The position numbers and the translations under genes are program-made. A stretch of 64,000 nt of DNA from CAIZGX01 sp044239865 (GTDB lineage: Bacteria > Bacteroidota > Bacteroidia > Flavobacteriales_D > Sanyastnellaceae): contig JBIIAO010000001.1 of assembly GCA_044239865.1 (NCBI GenBank), forward strand, positions 868,001 to 932,000. Reading direction: 5' to 3'. Below are positions 26,756-35,890 of the stretch, in pieces. The first letter of the stretch is position 1, and each line of letters starts with the position of its first letter. A model generated the notes under the pieces. It was not told the DNA's origin. It saw nothing but the letters and a program-made list of their open reading frames with translations, and searched no databases.

Positions 26756-27321
26756 TGAGCACTTGGCGTATCTGGGCTTACGCCCTTTCCTTAGCATCTA
26801 TTTGGTTGGGATTGCGCTTTGCTTTTGGTCATTACTTTTCATACAATTACGCTGAAGCTCAACCCAAGGGTGTTCTCCTAAATCTTGTTTTTCTTTTGTC
26901 TTTGATCTTGGTAACGCTCTATACGACTTATAGCAAAGAGCCGCAAGTGCGTAGTTATTTCGACGATTTCAAATTGTCTTTACGCGCTGGTGTGGCCTAT
27001 TCTGTAGCCATTGGATTGTCTATTGGCGTTTATTATTCAACCGCGAACGATATGAGTATTAAGCGCGCTAAGGATTATGCCCAATTAGAAGAGGCCTTGA
27101 ATACTCCAGAAAAAGTGGCTGCAATAACTTCGTCTAACGAGCCGTTGAAAGACCTAACTAAAGAGGAAATACAACAAAGCTATATCGAACGCGTTAACAC
27201 CATGACATCATCGAAAACGGTAGTGGCAGCAGGCATTTCAGGAATGATGTTGAGCTCACTTATCTTTTCCCTTATTGTGCCTTGGATTTTTAGAACCGTT
27301 ATGTTGAAAGAACTACAATGA
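26755..27321 (+). CDS. DUF4199 membrane protein
   Basis: This 188-residue protein has four hydrophobic segments (IWAYALSLASIWLGLRFAF, LLNLVFLLSLILVTLYTTY, SLRAGVAYSVAIGLSIGVYY and GISGMMLSSLIFSLIVPWIF) and a YDDFKLS-like FDDFKLSLRAGV, as in the DUF4199 family of Bacteroidota. The function is unknown. It starts on the rho stop codon and overlaps the next gene by 4 bp. Confidence 0.75.
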   Translation: MSTWRIWAYALSLASIWLGLRFAFGHYFSYNYAEAQPKGVLLNLVFLLSLILVTLYTTYSKEPQVRSYFDDFKLSLRAGVAYSVAIGLSIGVYYSTANDMSIKRAKDYAQLEEALNTPEKVAAITSSNEPLKDLTKEEIQQSYIERVNTMTSSKTVVAAGISGMMLSSLIFSLIVPWIFRTVMLKELQ

Positions 27322-28031
27322 AAAAATTAGTCGCAGCATTTTTATTTGGCTTTATTGCACTAACGTCATTCGCCCAGCGTGATCGCGCGGCAATGAACCT
27401 CGCCAAGTTTGATTATCGAAAGTATCATTTCGGATTTGCGTTAAGCGGCAATCAGAGTTCGTTTTTCATTAACTACAAACCTGATTTTTCCTTTCAGGAT
27501 TCGTTATTAAGTATTACGAACGTCCCGCAGGCGGGTTTCAATCTACACATTTTGGCTTCATACAATCCGATTCCGAATGTAAATGTCCGGTTTCTTCCAG
27601 GACTTTCTTTTCAAGATCGTTCATTGCAATACCAATTTCTTCGTCCACAAAATAAAATAGATACCCAGACGAAGCCAATCTCAAGCGTTTGGTTAGAATT
27701 CCCTGTTTTGGTGAAGTTCAGAACAAACAGAACAGGAAATTTCGCGGCTTACGGATTGTTGGGAGGAAAATATGCACGCGACATGCAATCGCAGAAGAAT
27801 GTAAGTAACAACCAGTCGAGCCAAATTGTAGTTAAGTTGAAAAGCAACGACTACTGCATAGAGGCAGGTGGCGGATTTGATTTCTTCTTACCGTTTTTCA
27901 AATTTGCAGTCGAGTTCAAGACGAGTATCGGTCTTCCCGATTTACTTATTCACGAAGACACTCGATATGCGCTTCCGATAGAAAAGCTTCGCTCTCGCGC
28001 TTTCGTGGTTTCCATCACCTTTGAAGGGTAA
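27318..28031 (+). CDS. porT: PorT-like outer-membrane beta-barrel protein
   Basis: A signal peptide (MKKLVAAFLFGFIALTSFA) is followed by amphipathic strands and ends in an aromatic-type terminus, as in small barrels. The lay-out (YHFGFALSGNQSSFFI early, GFNLHILASYNPIPNVNVRFLPGLSF, VWLEFPVLVKFRTNRTGNFAAYGLLGGKYARD) resembles PorT/SprT, an outer-membrane component needed for type IX secretion and gliding. Several T9SS cargo proteins in the window fit this. A generic porin-family assignment is the alternative. Confidence 0.65.
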   Translation: MKKLVAAFLFGFIALTSFAQRDRAAMNLAKFDYRKYHFGFALSGNQSSFFINYKPDFSFQDSLLSITNVPQAGFNLHILASYNPIPNVNVRFLPGLSFQDRSLQYQFLRPQNKIDTQTKPISSVWLEFPVLVKFRTNRTGNFAAYGLLGGKYARDMQSQKNVSNNQSSQIVVKLKSNDYCIEAGGGFDFFLPFFKFAVEFKTSIGLPDLLIHEDTRYALPIEKLRSRAFVVSITFEG

Positions 28032-28036
28032 TTATC

Positions 28037-28351
28037 TTGAATGTCTTTTTGAAATACTTGCGTAAAAACTGGATTATTTCAGGATTCATTATATACGAAG
28101 GCTTCTCCGTTTTACTCAATATTTTCAATATTGCTGACATAGGTATTCCCTGCCTATTCACTGCGATCCTTGGTACTCAGTGCTGGGGCTGCGGAATGAC
28201 ACACGCCGTTATTGCCTTAATGAAATTTCAATTTACAGAGGCATGGAATGAAAATCCACTTATTGTGATTGTCTTACCCCTAGTAACCTTCGCTGTGATT
28301 CAAGATTTCTTGAAATTCAAAAGGCAGATCAGTCAACCCACTCCGCAATAA
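28037..28351 (+). CDS. DUF2752 membrane protein
   Basis: This short protein (104 residues) has two or three hydrophobic helices. The DUF2752 signature is IPCLFTAILGTQCWGCGMTHAVIALMKF. The function is unknown. The only plausible start in frame is a TTG at 28037, so the N-terminus is uncertain. Its 3' end overlaps the convergent lipoprotein gene by 23 bp. Confidence 0.7.
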   Translation: MNVFLKYLRKNWIISGFIIYEGFSVLLNIFNIADIGIPCLFTAILGTQCWGCGMTHAVIALMKFQFTEAWNENPLIVIVLPLVTFAVIQDFLKFKRQISQPTPQ

Positions 28352-29420
28352 AGATATTCGTGTCGCGGGTTCTTCCATTGTGACGGTTGCTGCAGAACAC
28401 CAAGTATTTTCCATTCGGAGAAAACATTGGGAACGAATCGAATTCGGTATCGTATGTCACCTGCTCCAATTCGCTTCCATCTAAATTCACTAAAAATAAA
28501 TTGAAAGGAAATCCGCGCGCACTGTTGTGATTGCTGCAAAACAATATTTTGTCTCCTTTCGGAGAAAACGTTGGAGACCAGTTTGCATTTCCCAAAGAAG
28601 TAACTTGGTGCGCATCTGAGCCATCTGCATTCGCTACAAAAATCTCAAGGTTTGAAGGCTCAACCATTTCTTCCTTCAACAAAGATTTATAAGCATCTAT
28701 TTCTTCTTTGTTCTTTGGACGTGAAGCGCGCCAAACGATTTTCTTTCCATCTGGAGAAAAACATGCACCACCGTCGTAGCCCAAGTCGAATGTAATTTGC
28801 TTCACATCACTTCCATCTATATTCATGGTATACAAATCCAAATCGCCGTTTCGTAATGAAGTGAAGACTATTCGATCACCTTTCGGGCTAATCGTCGCTT
28901 CAGCATCGTAACGCGGTGAGTTTGTTAATTGCTTCATTACCTTTCCTTGAAGGTCTGCGGTGAAAATATCATAAGTGTTATACAACGGCCAAACATATTT
29001 TCCGTTGTTCGGAAGTGGCGGTGGACAAGCCTCTCCGCCTTTGTGCGTTGAAGCATAAAGGAACGATTTTCCATCGGGCATGAACCAAGAACACGTTGTT
29101 CTTCCCAATCCGGTTGAAACCAACTGACGCTTGGAGCTGTCTGCTTTGGTTTCCACATTCAATAAAAAAATCTGATCGCAGCCTACACCCCACTTCGCAT
29201 TGTTGCTCTGAAAAATTAATTGTTTTCCGTCTGGGCTCCAATATGCTTCAGCATTATCGCCGCCGTAGGTAACTTGATGGATATTTTTGATGTGCTTTTC
29301 CTTCTCGTAAGTCATCGGACCTGGCTCCGCTGTAACCGGAAGAGATTCCAAAACCAATTGCTGTGTGCAGCTGCTGAATGCAACCATTATCATTGCGAGT
29401 GTAGCTAATTTCAAATTCAT
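28329..29420 (-). CDS. TolB-like (PD40) beta-propeller lipoprotein
   Basis: The N-terminus MNLKLATLAMIMVAFSSC is a lipoprotein signal with the acylated cysteine in FSSC. The rest is a six-bladed propeller of PD40 repeats, each with the pattern WSPDGKQLIF (also ISPKGDRIVF, FSPDGKKIVW, FSPKGDKILF, FSPNGKYLVF). It resembles TolB-type proteins, but there is no tol-pal operon here, so the role is unknown. The ATG at 29420 fits the lipoprotein signal. It is divergent from the peptidase gene. Confidence 0.82.
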   Translation of the reverse strand: MNLKLATLAMIMVAFSSCTQQLVLESLPVTAEPGPMTYEKEKHIKNIHQVTYGGDNAEAYWSPDGKQLIFQSNNAKWGVGCDQIFLLNVETKADSSKRQLVSTGLGRTTCSWFMPDGKSFLYASTHKGGEACPPPLPNNGKYVWPLYNTYDIFTADLQGKVMKQLTNSPRYDAEATISPKGDRIVFTSLRNGDLDLYTMNIDGSDVKQITFDLGYDGGACFSPDGKKIVWRASRPKNKEEIDAYKSLLKEEMVEPSNLEIFVANADGSDAHQVTSLGNANWSPTFSPKGDKILFCSNHNSARGFPFNLFLVNLDGSELEQVTYDTEFDSFPMFSPNGKYLVFCSNRHNGRTRDTNIFIAEWVD

Positions 29421-29487
29421 GGCGCAAATTAAAGGCACAATTGCATATCTTCTGCATTCGGCTTATCTTTCGGAACTGATTTTTATT

Positions 29488-31725
29488 ATGAAAAAAACCC
29501 TAACCTCCTTGTTTTTCTTAGCCACCGTATTCGGTGCAACTGCTCAGAAAAAAATTACGAATGAACTCATTTGGAACAGCCGCGAATTCAATGCGGATTA
29601 CCTCGGTGGATTCAACTCCATGAACGACGGAGAATCATTCTCTGACGTTATTGCGTCAGATGCAAATGGACAAACCATTATTCAATGCAGCTTCGTGAAT
29701 GGAGATACGTTGAAAGCGATTACAACTGCCAAGAAAATTTTCGGGAATGCAATAAGCGCCTTCGACAATTATTCTTTCAATGCAGATGAAAGCATGTTGT
29801 TGATTGAAACAGAAAGCGAAGGCATTTACCGTTGGAGCAGCATGGCTAATTATTTGGTTCACGATTTGGCAAGCGGAAAAACCACACCTATTGCAAACTT
29901 CAAAAAAGGAAAGCAACGCTTGGCGACTATCTCTCCAGATAAAAAGCGCGTGGCATTCGTTCGCGATAACAACATCTTCATTTTCAATATTGAAACGAAA
30001 GAAGAAAAGCAAATCACTTTCGACGGAGAGAAAAACAGAATCATTAACGGAGCTACCGATTGGGTGTATGAAGAAGAGTTCGGATTCGATCGCGGATTGT
30101 ATTGGAACGAAACCGGTTCGCTTCTCGCCTACTACAAGTTCAACGAAAGCAGCGTTCCTGAATACGGAATGGATATTTATGGAAGTCTTTATCCTGAGAG
30201 AACCACGTTCAAATACCCAAAAGCTGGAGAAAAGAATTCAGATGTGAGTATTCACATTTATGAATTGACTTCAAACAAAAGCTTCTTAGTTGAAAAGACC
30301 TCTGCCGAATTCGAATATATTCCACGTATCAAGTGGGGCAAGCAAGCCACACAGTTGTTGGTTCAGAAAATGAATCGTCATCAAAATCATTTGGTCTTTG
30401 AATTAACCGCTCCCATTCGCGCTGAAGGAATGGACACATGGGCAACAGCAGTTTTGATGGAAGAGAAATCTGAAACTTACATTGATGTGAACGACAACAT
30501 TCAGTTTTTATCGGGTGGAAGTTGCATGATTTACACCAGCGAAAAAAGCGGATACGCGCATCTGTATCAAATAGACTTAACCACGAAAGTTGAAACAGCC
30601 TTGACCTCTGGAAAATGGGAGATTCTTGATTTTTACGGCATCGATGAAAAAGCGGGAAACATTTATTTCAGCTCTACGCGCGCTGCTCAAGTGAACTACA
30701 ACAAGCGTATGAGCAGTTCACTTGATGCGACTTCAAAGTATGTGTATTGTTTGAATTTGAAGAAGAACACCTGGAAGTGTTTGACCTCTGACGACGGAAC
30801 CAACGAAGCTGCGTTTAGCAAAGGATTGAAATACTTCATGCATACTTATAGTAATGCCAACACCCCTCCTACTTTTTGCATTCGCGACAATCAAGGAGCA
30901 ATCAAGCGCTCACTTATTTCCAATGAAAATTTGGTGAATAAATTGGCGCAATACAATTGTGTGAAGAAGGAATTTTTCTCGTTTAAGAATTCTACGGATA
31001 TCGATTTGAATTGCTGGATGATGAAGCCTGCGAACTTCGACCCGAATAAAAAATATCCTGTGCTTGTTGCCATCTACGGCGGTCCTGGAAGCAACACCGT
31101 TCTTGACTCTTACGGCGGAAAGAACTACATGTGGTACCAATTGCTTTGTCAGGAAGGATACATTGTCGTGAGCTGCGATCCTCGCGGAACACAATTCCGT
31201 GGCAAAGATTTCAAGCATTCTACCTATATGAATTTAGGTGGAAATGAAACGCAAGACTTTATAGATTTCGCGAAATACCTGGGACAGCAATCGAACATAG
31301 ACGCAGCGCGCATTGGCATGCAAGGCTGGAGCTACGGCGGATACATGACTTCGTTGTGTATGACAAAAGGAGCAGATTATTACAAAACCGGAATTGCTGT
31401 TGCTCCGGTAACGAACTGGAAGTTCTACGACAGTGTTTATACTGAAAGATACTTGCGCACACCGCAAGAGAATTCAGGCGGATATGAGAACAACTCTCCA
31501 ATCAACTTCGCGAAGCAATTGAAAGGAAACTATTTGTTGGTTCATGGAAGTGCAGACGATAATGTGCATTTTCAAAATACTATGGATATGGTAAGCGCAT
31601 TGGTTGCGGCGAATAAGCCATTCGACTTGTTTGTTTATCCGAACAAAGACCACGGCATTTACGGTGGAAACACACGCTTACATTTGTTCAGCAAGATGAC
31701 CAACTTTTTGAAAGAAAACTTGTAA
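29488..31725 (+). CDS. Dipeptidyl peptidase IV-family serine peptidase (S9)
   Basis: This 745-residue exported enzyme has a signal peptide MKKTLTSLFFLATVFGATAQ, a DPP-IV N-terminal propeller (WVYEEEFGFDRGLYW holds the double Glu that binds substrate N-termini) and a C-terminal alpha/beta hydrolase with nucleophile S615 in GWSYGGYM, Asp in HGSADDNVHFQ (690/691) and H722 in KDHGIYGG. It would remove X-Pro dipeptides in the periplasm. The ATG at 29488 is chosen because the longer frame lacks a signal. A TATCTTTC (29464-29471) 20 bases after TTG could be its promoter. Confidence 0.93.
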   Translation: MKKTLTSLFFLATVFGATAQKKITNELIWNSREFNADYLGGFNSMNDGESFSDVIASDANGQTIIQCSFVNGDTLKAITTAKKIFGNAISAFDNYSFNADESMLLIETESEGIYRWSSMANYLVHDLASGKTTPIANFKKGKQRLATISPDKKRVAFVRDNNIFIFNIETKEEKQITFDGEKNRIINGATDWVYEEEFGFDRGLYWNETGSLLAYYKFNESSVPEYGMDIYGSLYPERTTFKYPKAGEKNSDVSIHIYELTSNKSFLVEKTSAEFEYIPRIKWGKQATQLLVQKMNRHQNHLVFELTAPIRAEGMDTWATAVLMEEKSETYIDVNDNIQFLSGGSCMIYTSEKSGYAHLYQIDLTTKVETALTSGKWEILDFYGIDEKAGNIYFSSTRAAQVNYNKRMSSSLDATSKYVYCLNLKKNTWKCLTSDDGTNEAAFSKGLKYFMHTYSNANTPPTFCIRDNQGAIKRSLISNENLVNKLAQYNCVKKEFFSFKNSTDIDLNCWMMKPANFDPNKKYPVLVAIYGGPGSNTVLDSYGGKNYMWYQLLCQEGYIVVSCDPRGTQFRGKDFKHSTYMNLGGNETQDFIDFAKYLGQQSNIDAARIGMQGWSYGGYMTSLCMTKGADYYKTGIAVAPVTNWKFYDSVYTERYLRTPQENSGGYENNSPINFAKQLKGNYLLVHGSADDNVHFQNTMDMVSALVAANKPFDLFVYPNKDHGIYGGNTRLHLFSKMTNFLKENL

Positions 31726-32828
31726 TGAAACAACTTCTGTTCACGTTGTCTGCTGTTTGCATTAGTCTTTTGGCCACTGCACAAGAGCGTTGGCAAGTGC
31801 ATGGAAGTGTTCATTACGGATTTGTGGTTCCTCATAACTCACTTATGGAACCGCTTATTACTGCGCACAGCCCAAGTGCCAGTATTCGCTTGGTGAAACG
31901 AAGCGTTGGTAAATTGTATTCAAAGCCATACGGAAAGCCCTATCAGGGTGTCGATTTCACCTTCATTAACACAGGGAACAACATCCAGCTTGGACAACAG
32001 TTCTCTCTGAATTTCTGGAATCAGTTTCCAATAAACCGAAGAATATTCGGAGCACCTATCCTCGATAAAAAATTCCTTCACTTGGGAATAGGCTTGGGAT
32101 ACACCACCAAGATTTGGGATTTACAGACGAATTATCAAGCACCTGTTTTGGGATCGCATTTGAATGCTGTACTTAGTATTGGGTTTGAACAGCAGGTGTT
32201 TTCATCGAAGTCACTTCAATACAAATTGGGCGTTCGTGTCACGCATTTCTCGAACGGCGCGTTTCAGTTACCGAATTTAGGAACCAACACACTTGCGCTC
32301 ACCCTGGGTGTTCAGCCGAAACCTGTTGCTCCGATCAAGCACAAAGACGGTGAGTATGAAATTCTTTTGTTGCGCTTTTTAAGCAAATACAACCACAGTC
32401 TTTCATACACGCAAGGATGGAAAGAAGTCATACAGCCTAACGGAAAGAAGTATCCCATTCATCTGTTGAGTGCAGGGTGGGATCGCAGAACTTCGAGCGT
32501 GAAGCACTCGTTCGGATTAACAGCTGATCTCATGTTCAACAGTTCGTTAATTCCGTTAATGGAAAACAGAGACGGCGTTCGACCGAACAATCGTTCGGTT
32601 TTTCAATTGGGAGTTGGACCAACGTTTTGTCAGAATTTCGGAAACACGCAATTACGCATTGTTCAAGGCATTTACATTTGGGACAAATGGGCTGAGACAA
32701 CGCCAGTTTACCAGCGCGTAATCATACGTCACGCACCGAAGGACAAGCATTGGTTCATTCAATTCGGATTAAAAACACATTTTGCAAAAGCAGATTATGG
32801 TGAAATTGGATTTGGCTACCGTCTATAA
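31725..32828 (+). CDS. PagL-like acyloxyacyl hydrolase (lipid A deacylase)
   Basis: A signal peptide (MKQLLFTLSAVCISLLATAQ) precedes an outer-membrane beta-barrel. The motif VTHFSNGAFQLPNLGTN holds the His-Ser pair seen in PagL catalytic sites. At 367 residues it is longer than classic PagL, as is usual in Bacteroidota. It would trim the 3-position acyl chain of lipid A. It starts on the preceding stop codon (TAATG). Confidence 0.78.
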   Translation: MKQLLFTLSAVCISLLATAQERWQVHGSVHYGFVVPHNSLMEPLITAHSPSASIRLVKRSVGKLYSKPYGKPYQGVDFTFINTGNNIQLGQQFSLNFWNQFPINRRIFGAPILDKKFLHLGIGLGYTTKIWDLQTNYQAPVLGSHLNAVLSIGFEQQVFSSKSLQYKLGVRVTHFSNGAFQLPNLGTNTLALTLGVQPKPVAPIKHKDGEYEILLLRFLSKYNHSLSYTQGWKEVIQPNGKKYPIHLLSAGWDRRTSSVKHSFGLTADLMFNSSLIPLMENRDGVRPNNRSVFQLGVGPTFCQNFGNTQLRIVQGIYIWDKWAETTPVYQRVIIRHAPKDKHWFIQFGLKTHFAKADYGEIGFGYRL

Positions 32829-33549
32829 GCATTGCCTGCTGGGCCTTGTGCTGACTTTTTGTTCTTGCAACAAAGAGAACGCCCCCGATTGCTTTAAAAC
32901 AGCCGGAGAAGTTCAAACAGAAACCAGAGATTTAGGAAGCTTTACCAAACTTGAATTGAATAGCAATTTGAAGTATGTATTGATTGACACGAATTTTTGT
33001 GGAATTGAAATTATGGGGCCACAAAATTTACTTCCGAAAATAGACGCGCAACTTTCGAATGGCATTTTGAAAATTGAAAACAAAAACACCTGCAATTTTC
33101 TTCGATCGTTTGAACACGAAATAACGGTGAAGCTGTATTTCGATTCAATCACGAACATTCAAAATTTCAGCACGGGAAGTATTGTTTCTTTGAATGAATT
33201 GAAAGGATCTAAACTTGTAATAGAGAACAAGCATGCGAATGGCAAGGTTGAGCTTTACTTGAATTGCGACACCATCTATTGCGGCTCGCCAGCAGGCGTA
33301 AATGACACGTTCTTATATGGCAACGTAAACGTTGCAGAACTGTATTCAGATGCCTACGGAATTATTCATGCCGAATCGTTGCTTGCGAATCAGGTTTACA
33401 TTAACAACGCATCACTTCAACCGATATATGCAAATGCAACGAGCTATGCTTTTGTGCGAATCGACGATTCTGGTAACGTTGTGCTTAATCAGATACCTAA
33501 TCTTTACGATCTTGTTCGCAACGGAAGCGGTGAATTAATTTTCGAGTAA
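32797..33549 (+). CDS. GIN-domain (DUF2807) lipoprotein
   Basis: The N-terminus has a lipoprotein signal ending LTFCSC. The body is a beta-solenoid of DUF2807 type (FTKLELNSNLKYVLIDTN, LSNGILKIENKNTCNF, NGSGELIFE), often called the head GIN domain. The function is unknown, perhaps surface adhesion. The ATG at 32797 lies 32 bp inside the end of the previous gene. Its 3' end overlaps the convergent thioesterase by 15 bp. Confidence 0.75.
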   Translation: MVKLDLATVYKHCLLGLVLTFCSCNKENAPDCFKTAGEVQTETRDLGSFTKLELNSNLKYVLIDTNFCGIEIMGPQNLLPKIDAQLSNGILKIENKNTCNFLRSFEHEITVKLYFDSITNIQNFSTGSIVSLNELKGSKLVIENKHANGKVELYLNCDTIYCGSPAGVNDTFLYGNVNVAELYSDAYGIIHAESLLANQVYINNASLQPIYANATSYAFVRIDDSGNVVLNQIPNLYDLVRNGSGELIFE

Positions 33550-33942
33550 ATCAGCAACGTGCTGAGGCGCTTTGCAAGGGCGTCCGGTTGCTTTATCTAC
33601 AAAGACCAATTCTACTTCTGCCGTATTCAACAAAGTTCCGCTTCGATACGTTTCGAAAGAGAACAAAATTCGTGTTCCACTGAATTGCGATATTCGTGTT
33701 TGAATTTCAACAAGATCATCGTAATGCGCAGGAGCTTTATAATGTATGTTGAAGGTTCGAACCGGAAGAATAATTCCTTCGTCTTCGAGGTCTTTGTAAA
33801 CGATACCTAATTCGCGCAAGGCCTCTACCCTAGACACTTCGAAATAGGCAGCGTAATGACCGTAATACAAGTAACCCATGCGGTCGGTTTCTGAATATCT
33901 TACAGTAAATTTGTAATGAAAGAGGCGCTCTTGAATTTTCAT
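33535..33942 (-). CDS. Acyl-CoA thioesterase, 4HBT/YbgC type
   Basis: This 135-residue hotdog-fold enzyme has the catalytic Asp D20 in VRYSETDRMGYLYYGHYAAYFE, the hallmark of the YbgC/FadM 4-hydroxybenzoyl-CoA thioesterase family. It releases acyl groups from CoA. It stands alone, with dnaA starting in the other direction upstream. Confidence 0.88.
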   Translation of the reverse strand: MKIQERLFHYKFTVRYSETDRMGYLYYGHYAAYFEVSRVEALRELGIVYKDLEDEGIILPVRTFNIHYKAPAHYDDLVEIQTRISQFSGTRILFSFETYRSGTLLNTAEVELVFVDKATGRPCKAPQHVADLLEN

Positions 33943-34177
33943 AGCAACAAAGAAATTGTTTAATTATCTTGCTATTATTTTCATTAGGGAAATCTTTGAA
34001 CAATCTTTCAAACAAAGCACCTTAATTGATACGCCAAAAATTTTCATAAGTCAATAGGCAAATGAGTTTTTTTTTCACTTTTTTTACATTTCTTTTGTAG
34101 TCCGAGAAACGCGAATCATATTTGTTGTTTACCGGCACCTAAACAGACGATTAACCCTTTTTATATTCAGCAGTATT

Positions 34178-35608
34178 ATGACTAATAATTTCAATCAAGT
34201 TTGGCAAAATTGTATAAATATCATAAAAGACAATGTAAGTCCGCAAGGATTCAAAACTTGGTTCGAACCGATTAAACCCGTTAAACTTGAAAACAAAGTT
34301 TTAACGATTCAAGTCCCTTCACAATTTTTCTACGAGTGGTTGGAAGAGCATTACGTAACTCTTTTGAAAAAAATCATTCGCAAAGAATTAGGTACTGAAG
34401 GACGTCTAGAGTATTCCATCATCATGGAAAACAATCAGGCTTCGAACGCTCCATACACCATTAAAGTTCCTACCAGCAATCGCAAGGCCGTTAAGAACGC
34501 ACCTGTTTCAATGCCATTGGATCTTGATGATGTTCCAATTAAGAATCCGTTTATCATTCCCGGTCTTCGCAAGTTGAACATTGATTCTAACTTGAATCCG
34601 AATTACTCTTTTGAGAATTTCGTTGAAGGAGATTGCAACCGTTTAGCTCGCAGCGCGGGTTATGCAGTAGCAAACAAACCAGGCGGAACAGCGTTCAATC
34701 CGTTATTGATTTACGGAAGCACAGGATATGGTAAGTCTCACTTGGCTCACGCTATTGGATTAGAGATAAAGAACAAGTATCCCGAGAAAACAGTATTGTA
34801 CGTAAACAGTGAAACGTTTACACACCAATTCATAGATGCGGTTAAGAACGGAACCATCAACGACTTTTCACACTTTTATCAGATGATGGATGTGTTAATC
34901 ATTGACGACGTTCATTTCTTTGCTGGAAAGGAGAAGACACAAGATGTGTTCTTCCACATCTTCAACCACCTTCACCAAACAGGTAAGCAAATCATTTTAA
35001 CAAGTGATAAGCCACCGGTTGAATTGCAAGGTATGGAGCAACGTTTGTTGTCTCGCTTCAAATGGGGATTGAGTGCAGATTTGCAATGTCCATCATTGGA
35101 AACCCGTATTGCTATTCTTCGCAAGAAGATGTATGCAGACGGAATTGATCTTCCAGACGAAGTTGTTGAATACTTGGCGTACAGCATTACCACGAACATT
35201 CGTGAACTAGAAGGAGCATTAATCTCTTTGATTGCTCAATCTTCATTGAACAAGAAAGCCATTACGCTTGATCTTGCGAAGCAGATGATTGACAAGTTCG
35301 TGAAGAACACCGCTCGTGAGGTTAGCATTGATTATATTCAGAAGGTTGTGTGCGATTACTTCGACTTACCTATTGAGTTGTTGAAGAGCAAGACACGCAA
35401 GCGCGAGATTGTTCAGGCACGTCAGATTGCGATGTACTTCGCGAAGAAGATGACCAAGAGCAGTTTGGCAAGCATTGGTGCTCATTGCGGTGGAAAAGAC
35501 CACGCAACGGTATTGCACGCTTGTCGCACTGTGAACAACTTACAAGAAACCGATAAACACTTCAGAAAATATCTTGAAGATTTAGAGAAGAAATTAAGCA
35601 TTGCTTAA
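34178..35608 (+). CDS. dnaA: Chromosomal replication initiator DnaA
   Basis: This 476-residue protein has domain I (WQNCINIIKDNVSPQGFKTWFEPI), a short linker, the AAA+ core with Walker A GSTGYGKSHLAHA (K186) and Walker B VLIIDDVHFF, and the C-terminal DNA-binding domain with the GGKDHATVLHACRTV signature. I saw no cluster of DnaA boxes (TTATCCACA type) on either side, so the origin may lie elsewhere. The upstream gap (33943-34177) is AT-rich with T runs and no clear element. A terminator follows. Confidence 0.96.
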   Translation: MTNNFNQVWQNCINIIKDNVSPQGFKTWFEPIKPVKLENKVLTIQVPSQFFYEWLEEHYVTLLKKIIRKELGTEGRLEYSIIMENNQASNAPYTIKVPTSNRKAVKNAPVSMPLDLDDVPIKNPFIIPGLRKLNIDSNLNPNYSFENFVEGDCNRLARSAGYAVANKPGGTAFNPLLIYGSTGYGKSHLAHAIGLEIKNKYPEKTVLYVNSETFTHQFIDAVKNGTINDFSHFYQMMDVLIIDDVHFFAGKEKTQDVFFHIFNHLHQTGKQIILTSDKPPVELQGMEQRLLSRFKWGLSADLQCPSLETRIAILRKKMYADGIDLPDEVVEYLAYSITTNIRELEGALISLIAQSSLNKKAITLDLAKQMIDKFVKNTAREVSIDYIQKVVCDYFDLPIELLKSKTRKREIVQARQIAMYFAKKMTKSSLASIGAHCGGKDHATVLHACRTVNNLQETDKHFRKYLEDLEKKLSIA

Positions 35609-35648
35609 ATCAGCATTCACTCCGTGAATAATTACCTAAACAACAGGG

Positions 35649-35672
35649 AAGCCGCTTTCGAGCGGCTTTTTT
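35649..35672 (+). terminator. Rho-independent terminator of dnaA
   Basis: AAGCCGCT-TTCG-AGCGGCTT followed by TTTT is a strong hairpin with a stable tetraloop, 40 bases after the dnaA stop. Confidence 0.92.
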
Positions 35673-35679
35673 GTTTCTT

Positions 35680-35700
35680 GAAGTCGCAAAATGCGACTTC
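35680..35700. repeat. Perfect 9-bp hairpin after the dnaA terminator
   Basis: GAAGTCGCA-AAA-TGCGACTTC is a perfect inverted repeat with a three-base loop and no T run, immediately before the 47-bp element. Confidence 0.7.
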
Positions 35701-35717
35701 ATTCTAAAATTATTTTT

Positions 35718-35764
35718 CCCCCACCTCCAGTGGGGGCATTTCGGATGCCGCTCGCAGAGCGAGC
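35718..35764. repeat. Three-hairpin 47-bp element, copy 1
   Basis: Consecutive hairpins are CCCCCAC-CTCCA-GTGGGGG, GCAT-TTCGG-ATGC and GCTCGC-AGA-GCGAGC. The second copy is at 42567-42614 and differs mainly in the first loop (CTATCA). Confidence 0.85.
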
Positions 35765-35771
35765 TCAAAGC

Positions 35772-35890
35772 AACGCAGTTCCAATTACGAAGTAGGAATT
35801 ATGAAATAGGAATTACGCAGTAGGAATAAATCCGAAGGATTTCCCATTACGAAGTAGGAATAAAATCTTCGATTTTCCAATTACGAAGTT
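35772..35890 (+). repeat. Second dispersed repeat family, copy 2
   Basis: Tandem AGTAGGAATTACG-type units surround two hairpins, AAATCC-GAA-GGATTT (35828-35842) and AAAATC-TTC-GATTTT (35862-35876). The module ends with GAAGTTC, and its last two bases form part of the stop codon of the ZIP gene on the other strand. Confidence 0.82.

Noticed and set aside
29365..29487. Upstream extension of the dipeptidyl peptidase
   Set aside because: It overlaps the divergent lipoprotein start region and would remove the signal peptide from the N-terminus.
33943..34177. Replication origin upstream of dnaA
   Set aside because: AT-rich and T-rich, but no cluster of TTATCCACA-type boxes was seen on either strand.
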